Assembly (NCBI GenBank): GCA_004552515.1
Contig: SFOF01000148.1
Coordinates: forward strand, 1-5,756
From: Clostridiales bacterium
Lineage (GTDB): Bacteria; Bacillota; Clostridia; Christensenellales; Aristaeellaceae
Direction: 5' to 3'
Length of the DNA: 5,756 bases
A program made the translations under genes and the position numbers. Below, one piece after another: positions 1 to 4,990 of this stretch. The notes under the pieces are model-generated. The model ran no database searches and had not been told where the DNA came from. It saw only the letters and a program-made list of their open reading frames with translations. How positions within the stretch are numbered: position 1 is the stretch's first letter; every line of letters starts with the position of its first letter.

Positions 1-43
1 CCATGAAATAAAGTCAAGGCCGGCCGCTCAGGCTCTGCCAAAG

Positions 44-72
44 GGGCGAAAATCCTGTCCGATCGGGCGAAA
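44..72 (+). repeat. Direct repeat GGGCGAAA x2, possible operator
   Basis: GGGCGAAA occurs at 44-51 and again at 65-72. The start-to-start distance is 21 bp, close to two helical turns, so both copies face the same side of the DNA. The second copy ends just before the Shine-Dalgarno of the arsR-type gene. AraC-family proteins often bind two directly repeated half-sites about 21 bp apart, so this could be an autoregulatory site for the AraC-type protein of the same operon. A chance repeat in GC-rich DNA is a real alternative, and assignment to a regulator is inference. Confidence 0.3.
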
Positions 73-73
73 C

Positions 74-78
74 GGAGG
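74..78 (+). promoter_or_regulatory. Shine-Dalgarno for the ArsR-type gene
   Basis: GGAGG lies 7 nt before the ATG at 86. This decides the start against the internal ATG at 140 (Met19), whose upstream sequence has only a purine-rich AGGAAAGG at an overly long distance. Confidence 0.8.
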
Positions 79-85
79 CGTATTT

Positions 86-457
86 ATGGATTATTCAAAG
101 CTGCCGCATCATCACGGCGAGGAAAGGCTGCCCGGCGCCATGCGCGCACAGCTGGAAAAGACCGGCGATTTTCAGGCGATCGCCGATGTATTCCGCCAGC
201 TGGGCGACCCGACGCGCGTGCGGATATTCTGGCTTTTGTGCCACTGCGAGGAGTGCGTGGTGAACATCTCGGCGATGATGGATATGTCCAGTCCGGCGGT
301 GTCGCACCACCTGCGGCCGCTTAAAAACAGCGGTCTGATCGTCAGCCGCCGCGAGGGCAAGGAGGTCTATTACCGCGCCGCCGATACCGCGCAGAGCCGG
401 CTATTGCACCAGATGATCGAGCAGGTCATGGCCATCGCCTGCCCGGAAGGACGGTGA
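86..457 (+). CDS. ArsR/SmtB-family winged-helix repressor, Cys-rich variant
   Basis: This encodes a 123-aa DNA-binding repressor of the ArsR/SmtB family, a typical length. Such proteins are cytoplasmic dimers that leave their operator when they bind a metal ion or another inducer. The start of the fold is visible at residues 32-50 (ADVFRQLGDPTRVRIFWLL). The recognition helix is near 66-80 (DMSSPAVSHHLRPLK) and the wing near 84-97 (LIVSRREGKEVYY). Possible ligands are unusual: C52, H53, C54, E55, E56 and C57. By eye, C57 aligns with the first Cys of the classical ArsR CVC site and the second position is Val59. H108 and C119 are 11 residues apart, like the two His of the SmtB/CzrA alpha-5 site with Cys replacing the second. 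An HHH run sits at 8-10. The gene is 7 nt upstream of an AraC-type gene and is surely co-transcribed with it. The family call is firm; metal sensing and the ligand are inference. Confidence 0.92.
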   Translation: MDYSKLPHHHGEERLPGAMRAQLEKTGDFQAIADVFRQLGDPTRVRIFWLLCHCEECVVNISAMMDMSSPAVSHHLRPLKNSGLIVSRREGKEVYYRAADTAQSRLLHQMIEQVMAIACPEGR

Positions 458-464
458 AGCGATC

Positions 465-1385
465 ATGAAATGCGCCTGCGCGCTCTGCCGCGCCTGTGAA
501 ACGCGCGAAAAATGCGCGTCCGAGACAATCGCGCTCTTTCCCGGCATCGAGCTTCGCTACGTCAGCCTGACGAGCGAGACGCCGCCCGACTGCGCACGCA
601 GCGCCGATTACACGCTGCTGATCTGGTACTGCCGCCGCGGGAGTCTCGCCTGGCGCGGCAGCGACAATCGCCGCGTGGCGCTCGCCCCGGACGACTGCGC
701 GCTGAACGCCGCCGCCGCGTGGGACGATCTGGCCCCCGAGCCGGGCGGCGAAGCGTTCGAGGGGCTGTGCGTGAGCGTCGATCTGAAAAAGCTGACCGAG
801 CAGCCCGCCGCGCTGATTGCCGAGGCGAACGTGACCGGCGAGGCGCTCTGGGACAAATACTGCACCTCTCCCCTGTCCGCCGCGCCGGCCGACGACACGC
901 TGCGCGCGCTCCTTCAGGGGCTGTACGCCGAGGCGGGCGACGCGTCCTCTCCCCTGCGCCTGAGCTGGCGGCGCGCCCGCGTGATCGAGCTGCTGCTGTG
1001 GCTGAGCCGTCCCGAGCCGCGCGCCGAGAAAGCGCCCGACGACGCGATCAGCGCGCACACCGCCGAGCAGGTGGCGATCATTCGCGAGATCCACGAGGAT
1101 CTGACCCACCACATCGAGACGCGCGTGACCATCGAGGAGCTGTCGCGGCGCTATCTGATGAACCCGACGACGCTCAAGACCGTGTTCAAGTCGGTCTACG
1201 GCACGTCGCTGGCGGCGCACATGAAGGAGCACCGCATGGGTCTGGCGGCGCAGCTGCTGCGCGAGAGCGACCTGAGCATTGCCGAGATCGCCCAGCGCGT
1301 GGGCTACGAGAGCCAGAGCAAGCTCACCGCCGCCTTCAAGGAGTATTTCGGGATGCCGCCGAAGGAATACCGGCAGCGGCGATAA
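465..1385 (+). CDS. AraC-family transcriptional regulator with Cys-rich N-terminus
   Basis: This encodes a 306-aa AraC/XylS-family regulator. The C-terminal DNA-binding domain has two helix-turn-helix units, near residues 222-246 (VTIEELSRRYLMNPTTLKTV) and 271-295 (SIAEIAQRVGYESQSKLTAA), followed by the family ending FGMPPKEYRQ. The N-terminal part, about 28-115, resembles the sensor domain of PchR-like members, with a YCRRG stretch at 55-59. The protein starts MKCACALCRACETREKC, placing Cys at 3, 5, 8, 11 and 17. Further Cys are at 43, 56, 78, 102 and 133, and there are none in residues 134-306, so every thiol is in the sensor half. The ATG is 7 nt after the ArsR-type stop codon. A GGAAGGA at 445-451 is a somewhat distant ribosome binding site, so translational coupling is likely. 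The ligand is unknown. It converges on the sugar operon, and nothing in the sequence ties it to that operon. It could be an activator or a repressor. Confidence 0.9.
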   Translation: MKCACALCRACETREKCASETIALFPGIELRYVSLTSETPPDCARSADYTLLIWYCRRGSLAWRGSDNRRVALAPDDCALNAAAAWDDLAPEPGGEAFEGLCVSVDLKKLTEQPAALIAEANVTGEALWDKYCTSPLSAAPADDTLRALLQGLYAEAGDASSPLRLSWRRARVIELLLWLSRPEPRAEKAPDDAISAHTAEQVAIIREIHEDLTHHIETRVTIEELSRRYLMNPTTLKTVFKSVYGTSLAAHMKEHRMGLAAQLLRESDLSIAEIAQRVGYESQSKLTAAFKEYFGMPPKEYRQRR

Positions 1386-1452
1386 GCGCATAAGAAAACG
1401 TTCCCGCCGCCCGACGCAGATCGCGCGCGTTCGTCAGCATAAAGGATCGCGC

Positions 1453-1604
1453 GATGCGCAAAAGACTCTCCCCCAGCCGCCGCGCAGCTTTGCCGCCGGG
1501 ATAGCCGGAACAGAATATTCAACACTTGAAATTTTCTCCGCCGCGCGGAGGGCAAAATGGATTTGCCGATGCAGATGAGCGTGCCGGAAGCGGGATGCGC
1601 AAAA
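1453..1604. repeat. 11-bp direct repeat GATGCGCAAAA, two copies
   Basis: GATGCGCAAAA is found exactly at 1453-1463 and 1594-1604, 141 bp apart start to start. The match does not extend on either side, so this is not a recent large duplication. By rough reckoning an exact 11-mer repeat in so short a stretch is unlikely at random, although the skewed composition makes it less surprising. Its function is unknown. Confidence 0.4.
1536..1567. other. Two abutting small hairpins
   Basis: CTCCGC (1536-1541) pairs with GCGGAG (1545-1550) around a CGC loop. Immediately next, GGCAAA (1551-1556) pairs with TTTGCC (1562-1567) around a 5-nt loop, with no spacer between the stems. ATTTT at 1531-1535 could instead pair with AAAAT at 1554-1558, which would break the second hairpin, so two exclusive folds are conceivable. 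Neither strand has a T-run after the stems, so they are not ordinary terminators. They could be part of a structured RNA or chance pairing. Confidence 0.3.
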
Positions 1605-1692
1605 CGCCGCTAACACGCACGGCAAGCTCATCAGCCGCGCCGCCCGCCGCACGCGTTCACTCGAGCCGTCTCACAAGCCGCGCACACGCAAA

Positions 1693-1725
1693 GAGCAGGA
1701 CATATCTTCACGATACGTCCTGCTC
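1693..1725 (-). terminator. Intrinsic terminator of the sugar operon
   Basis: The arms at 1693-1706 and 1712-1725 form a 14-bp stem with a 5-nt loop. Read on the minus strand every position pairs, one of them as G-U. Read on the plus strand that same position is an A-C mismatch, so the structure favours minus-strand transcription. It begins 13 nt after the GH32 stop codon. The following T-run is short (TTT), so termination may be incomplete. It might also stop plus-strand transcripts arriving from the AraC-type gene, although the tail there is CTTATATAT. Confidence 0.75.
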
Positions 1726-1738
1726 CTTATATATGCGA

Positions 1739-3220
1739 TTACTTTTTAAGCGCGTGCTTTTCAATATCGACGTGAATCGCGCCGTCGGCATGGAAGGAAA
1801 TCCCCTCCGCCGTAAGCGGCGTGTCGATGAGCGCCGATACCGTGTGCTCGCCGCTTCCGACAAACAGCTCGGCGCTGTCCCCGTCCAGGATCAGGCGCAG
1901 CGTCAGCCGTCCGTCCGCGCAGTCCGCCTTTACGGTGCGCGTGTGCGGAATGTTGCGGCGGCTGCCGCTCATCGAGCGGTCGAACGTCACCGCGCCGCGC
2001 TCAAGGTCGCAGCGAACGAGCGTGTAATGGCGTTCGTCCTCCGCAAAACGCATTTCAAAGCGGCGGCAGGCGGCATTGCCGATGTGCAGCGTCGCGGTGA
2101 GGTCGATCGCGCGGCCCTGAACGCCCCGAAACGCCGCGTCGCCGTCGATCAGCGCGCCCTGCACGGACACGGAATCGCTGCGCAGCGTCTCTATTTCGCG
2201 CACGGGGCGCTGGCAGAGCCGCCCGTCCTTCATGAACAGCTCGCGCGGCAGCGTCATGCGGCCGAACCATTTGTGCGTGCGCGCCTTGCCGGCCTGCGTC
2301 TCCCAGTCCTCCATCCAGGCGATCATCACGCGCCGTCCGTCGGGCGTGAGCGTGGTCTGCGGGGCATAGAACTCGAAGCCCTCGTCCACCGGCTGGAGGG
2401 CGCGCCGCGTGAAGGCGTGCGTTGTTTCGTCGTAATCGCCGATCACCGCGGCGGTGTTGTTGCCCGGATGGAAGCCGAGCGCCGCGTCGCCCTCCATCTC
2501 CTGCGGGCTGACCAGCAGGACGTGCGTCCCATCCAGCGCGAAGAAGTCCGGACATTCCCACATCCGGCCGACCTCGCCCCGGCTTGCGTCCAGCTCGCCA
2601 ATAAAGCGCCAGTCGAGGCCGTTCTCGCTCTCGAAGAGCACCGCCGCGCCCTGCCGCGTCTCATGGCGGTTGCCCGCGACGCAGTAGAAGCGCCCGTCCG
2701 CGCCGCGCCATATTTTGGGATCTCGGAAATCGCGCGCGCTGTAGCCCGCAGGCAGCAGCGCCGCCGGCATGACAGGCTTCTTCTCGCTCTTCACGAAATC
2801 CGTGCCGTCGCCGATGGCCACGCACTGCGCCTGCCGCTCGGGATGCTCGGCGTTTTCCTTCTGCACGCCGGTGTAGACCAGCATCAGCCGCCCGTCGTCC
2901 AGCGGCACGGCGCTGCCGGAGAAGCAGCCGCCCTCGTCGGCAGCCGTATCGGGCGCGAGGGCCGCGGGGCGATACTCCCAGCGCACAAGATCGCGGCTGA
3001 CGGCGTGCCCCCAGTGCATCGGCCCCCACACGGTGTCGTAGGGGTAATACTGATAGAACAGATGATATTCGCCGTTATAGTGGCAGAAGCCGTTGGGATC
3101 GTTCATCCAGCCGACCATGGGCGTGAGATGGACGAGCGGCCGGTCGCTCTCGGGAATGAACGCGGAGAGCGCCCGCTCATAGGCGCGGCTTTCAGCCAGC
3201 AGCGTTTCCTTGCAGCGCAT
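1739..3220 (-). CDS. GH32 beta-fructosidase (sucrase/invertase type), cytoplasmic
   Basis: This encodes a 493-aa glycoside hydrolase family 32 enzyme, the usual length for bacterial intracellular sucrases. It hydrolyses terminal beta-fructosyl bonds of sucrose or short fructo-oligosaccharides with retention. The catalytic triad is visible: the nucleophile D41 in WMNDPNG (38-44), the transition-state stabiliser D167 in FRDP (165-168), and the acid/base E222 in WECPDFF (221-227). Other family signatures are FSGSAV (100-105), GFEFYAPQT (281-289) and LPRELFMKDGRLCQRPVREI (324-343). The five-bladed propeller occupies roughly 30-340. The C-terminal beta-sandwich runs to the end and includes the FDRS motif at 413-416. 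No signal peptide is seen, so it acts inside the cell. The AAAGGAGG site fixes the start. It is the last gene after a binding protein and a permease of an ABC sugar importer. Because no PTS gene is seen, an unphosphorylated substrate is more likely than sucrose-6-phosphate, though homology labels will often say the latter. Confidence 0.95.
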   Translation of the reverse strand: MRCKETLLAESRAYERALSAFIPESDRPLVHLTPMVGWMNDPNGFCHYNGEYHLFYQYYPYDTVWGPMHWGHAVSRDLVRWEYRPAALAPDTAADEGGCFSGSAVPLDDGRLMLVYTGVQKENAEHPERQAQCVAIGDGTDFVKSEKKPVMPAALLPAGYSARDFRDPKIWRGADGRFYCVAGNRHETRQGAAVLFESENGLDWRFIGELDASRGEVGRMWECPDFFALDGTHVLLVSPQEMEGDAALGFHPGNNTAAVIGDYDETTHAFTRRALQPVDEGFEFYAPQTTLTPDGRRVMIAWMEDWETQAGKARTHKWFGRMTLPRELFMKDGRLCQRPVREIETLRSDSVSVQGALIDGDAAFRGVQGRAIDLTATLHIGNAACRRFEMRFAEDERHYTLVRCDLERGAVTFDRSMSGSRRNIPHTRTVKADCADGRLTLRLILDGDSAELFVGSGEHTVSALIDTPLTAEGISFHADGAIHVDIEKHALKK

Positions 3221-3229
3221 GGGATTTTT

Positions 3230-3237
3230 CCTCCTTT
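3230..3237 (-). promoter_or_regulatory. Strong Shine-Dalgarno for the GH32 gene
   Basis: On the minus strand AAAGGAGG lies 9 nt before the ATG at 3220. It comes right after the hairpin at 3251-3288. The room between hairpin and ribosome binding site is too small for a full promoter, so the gene relies on transcripts coming from upstream. Confidence 0.85.
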
Positions 3238-3246
3238 GGACGTCAT

Positions 3247-3288
3247 AAAAGCGAGACCCCTTCCCGCAGGGATGGGAAAGGGCCTCGC
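3247..3288 (-). terminator. Intra-operon terminator/attenuator hairpin
   Basis: The arms at 3251-3265 and 3274-3288 flank an 8-nt loop. In the minus-strand RNA all 15 pairs form, two as G-U. On the plus strand those two are A-C mismatches, which shows the element is selected for minus-strand transcription. TTTT follows the stem (plus positions 3250 to 3247). It starts 32 nt after the binding-protein stop and lies before the GH32 gene. Its likely effect is partial termination, or protection of the upstream mRNA 3' end, giving more binding protein than enzyme. Confidence 0.8.
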
Positions 3289-3320
3289 GGTGCTATGAAT
3301 TGGGGAGAGTGGGGCGGGAA

Positions 3321-4934
3321 TTACTTGGCCTCGGCGTAGCGGTCGTAGGCGGCCTGATAGACCTCCAGCAGCTCGTTCATGCCGCAGCGCTCGAGATTCT
3401 TGACATAGGCGTTCCACTCGTCGTCGGTGGGCGCGCCATCGCGCAGCCACAGCGCTTCCTGCTCGGCGACGGCGTTCTCGAAGTCGGAGCGGTACATGTC
3501 GATGGTGTCCAGCTCCTCGGGGGTGTAAACGCAGTCGATCGGGTAGGTGGTGGTGTCCTTCACATAGGGCATCCAGTAGTTGTACAGATCCTCAAGGCGC
3601 TCGATGGCGCGATCCTCCATCTTGAACACGTCGTTATAGTAGTTGGACAGGATCAGCTTGGGGCCGTTGACCTCCAGCTGGCTCTTCAGCTCGCCGGCGC
3701 TCTTGCCGTACTTTTCGCGGCACTCGTCCTCGGTGATGCTCAGCCACAGGCCGTTGTCGTCCTTGCCGGTGAAGTACTCGCCGATCGGGCCGTACTGCAG
3801 CTGCATGACGGTTTCGCCGTCGTACCACTTGTCGTAGAAGGCAAGCAGCTTCTCGGGGCTCTTGCAGGCCTTGCTGACGCTCAGCTGGCCGGCGTTGATC
3901 GCGCCGCCGGTGCGGACGGTGACATTGCTGGTGCCGTCGGGGCCGGTCAGCACGGGCAGGAACACATAGTCCTCGGCATAGTTGCCCATCAGCTCTTCGA
4001 TGTACCACCAGGTGGACACGCCGACATAGCCCTGGGAGCACTTGCTCATCAGCTGAGTGGTGTCCTGGCTGAACGTCTCGGGATCCATCAGACCCTCGGC
4101 GTACCAGTTATGGAAGTAGGTCAGCGCGGCGCGGTAGTTGTCGTCGTCGGAGACAAAGTTGACCTTGCCGTCCGGCTGGAGGATCAGGTCGTTGCAGACG
4201 TCGTTGGTCCAGTTGGTGAAGCCGAAGCCGGCGTAGAAGATGTTCTGGCCCCAGCACCACTGGTCAAAGCCGGTGGACATGGGCAGCGTGGAGCCTTCGG
4301 GATTGCCGTACACCTTGTGGCTCATGTCGTTTTCCTTGAAGGCGACCAGCACGTCGTGCAGCTCGTCCAGCGTGGTGGGCACCTCGAGGTTCAGCTCGTC
4401 CAGCCACTTCTTGTTGATCATGGAGAACTGCGGCACGGTGAAGATGGAGTAGTCCTCCTCCTTGCCGATGCCCGCGGTGCCCATCTGCTCGCCGGCGGGC
4501 AGGCCGTAGATCGCGCCGTTGCTCATGGTGATGGCCGCGCGGATCTCGGGATGCGCCTCCAGAATGGCGGTGAGGTTGGGCATCACGTCGGCGTTAATGT
4601 AGGGAGTGAGGTCGATCAGCGTGCCGTCCTCGCCGTAAGTCAGCAGATCGTAGTTGTTGAAGCTCACGCCGTTGAAGGCGTCGGGCAGATCGCCGCCGGC
4701 GATGCGGATGTTGACCTGCTCGCTCAGCGAGTCGCTCATGCAGTCCCAGTTGATGGTAATGCCGGCTTCTTCCTGCAGCTGCTTGAGCACGGGATTGTCG
4801 TCGTAGCCGCCGGAGAGCGCGGAGATGCCGGAGATGATGTTGAACGCGGTCTGCTCCTCAGCGCCCGCAACGACGCCGGTGAGCATCAGCGCGGCCGCCA
4901 GGCACAGCGCCAGAAGCTTCGAGATGCGGTTCAT
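3321..4934 (-). CDS. ABC transporter sugar-binding protein (LipO-like, family 1)
   Basis: This encodes a 537-aa extracellular solute-binding protein of the large LipO/YtcQ-like type that works with LplB/LplC permeases. It captures a carbohydrate outside the membrane and delivers it to the permease. The signal peptide has a basic start (MNRISK), a hydrophobic core at about 7-22 and a probable cleavage after A25 in AGA-EE. The only Cys there (C11, in LLALC) has Leu at -1 and sits too early for a lipobox, so the protein appears secreted without a lipid anchor, unlike most Firmicutes homologues. Family features are AGGDLPDAF (79-87), LIDLTPYI (106-113), NGAIYGLP (139-146), and a C-terminal segment with DEWNAYVKNL and YQAAYDRY (505-533). 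It starts 56 nt after the permease stop. A fructosyl sugar is inferred as ligand only from the GH32 neighbour. The fold is certain; substrate and anchoring are not. Confidence 0.93.
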   Translation of the reverse strand: MNRISKLLALCLAAALMLTGVVAGAEEQTAFNIISGISALSGGYDDNPVLKQLQEEAGITINWDCMSDSLSEQVNIRIAGGDLPDAFNGVSFNNYDLLTYGEDGTLIDLTPYINADVMPNLTAILEAHPEIRAAITMSNGAIYGLPAGEQMGTAGIGKEEDYSIFTVPQFSMINKKWLDELNLEVPTTLDELHDVLVAFKENDMSHKVYGNPEGSTLPMSTGFDQWCWGQNIFYAGFGFTNWTNDVCNDLILQPDGKVNFVSDDDNYRAALTYFHNWYAEGLMDPETFSQDTTQLMSKCSQGYVGVSTWWYIEELMGNYAEDYVFLPVLTGPDGTSNVTVRTGGAINAGQLSVSKACKSPEKLLAFYDKWYDGETVMQLQYGPIGEYFTGKDDNGLWLSITEDECREKYGKSAGELKSQLEVNGPKLILSNYYNDVFKMEDRAIERLEDLYNYWMPYVKDTTTYPIDCVYTPEELDTIDMYRSDFENAVAEQEALWLRDGAPTDDEWNAYVKNLERCGMNELLEVYQAAYDRYAEAK

Positions 4935-4942
4935 TGTGTATT

Positions 4943-4949
4943 CTCCTTT
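4943..4949 (-). promoter_or_regulatory. Shine-Dalgarno for the binding-protein gene
   Basis: On the minus strand AAAGGAG lies 8 nt before the ATG at 4934. This supports the start that gives a complete signal peptide. No convincing promoter is seen in the 56-nt gap to the permease: a TTGCAA hexamer is present, but no -10 box sits at the right distance. Confidence 0.85.
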
Positions 4950-4990
4950 CGATCGGTTGAGGGGTATCTATTTGCAAGCGGGGGATCCGA

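Larger units (their letters stand above)
1..85 (+). other. Leader region upstream of the arsR-type gene
   Basis: No gene is visible in this stretch, and no sigma-70 promoter on the plus strand can be called with confidence. It holds an 8-bp perfect palindrome GGCCGGCC at 18-25, two copies of GGGCGAAA at 44-51 and 65-72, and the ribosome binding site of the first gene. On the minus strand a TTGACT hexamer (17 down to 12) could be the -35 box of a promoter firing left out of the window, but its -10 box would lie outside and cannot be checked. Confidence 0.5.
1386..1692. other. Gene-free gap between convergent units
   Basis: About 300 bp follow the AraC-type stop with no convincing gene. The open frames here lack a plausible ribosome binding site, are Arg/Ala-rich, and look like the read-through expected in GC-rich DNA. 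The stretch contains a 10-bp palindrome ATCGCGCGAT (1446-1455), an 11-bp direct repeat (1453-1463 and 1594-1604), an AT-rich island around 1511-1535 that includes the palindrome GAATATTC (1513-1520), and two abutting hairpins (1536-1567). No clear terminator for the AraC-type gene lies close to its stop. A small RNA or an eroded gene cannot be excluded. Confidence 0.5.

Noticed and set aside
12..17. TTGACT on the minus strand as a divergent promoter
   Set aside because: Only a -35-like hexamer is present. The matching -10 region would fall outside the window, so it cannot be supported.
426..1391. Long minus-strand open frame opposite the AraC-type gene
   Set aside because: It is an Arg/Ala/Gly-rich antisense shadow. 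The plus strand encodes clear helix-turn-helix motifs over the same bases.
1393..1406. AGAAAACGTTCCCG, similar to a catabolite (cre) site
   Set aside because: It has several mismatches to the consensus and lies just downstream of the AraC-type gene between convergent units, with no promoter for it to control.
1304..1652. Small open frames on both strands in and around the gap after the AraC-type gene
   Set aside because: None has a good ribosome binding site, a membrane segment, a motif or a sensible composition. They overlap one another and, in part, the AraC-type gene.
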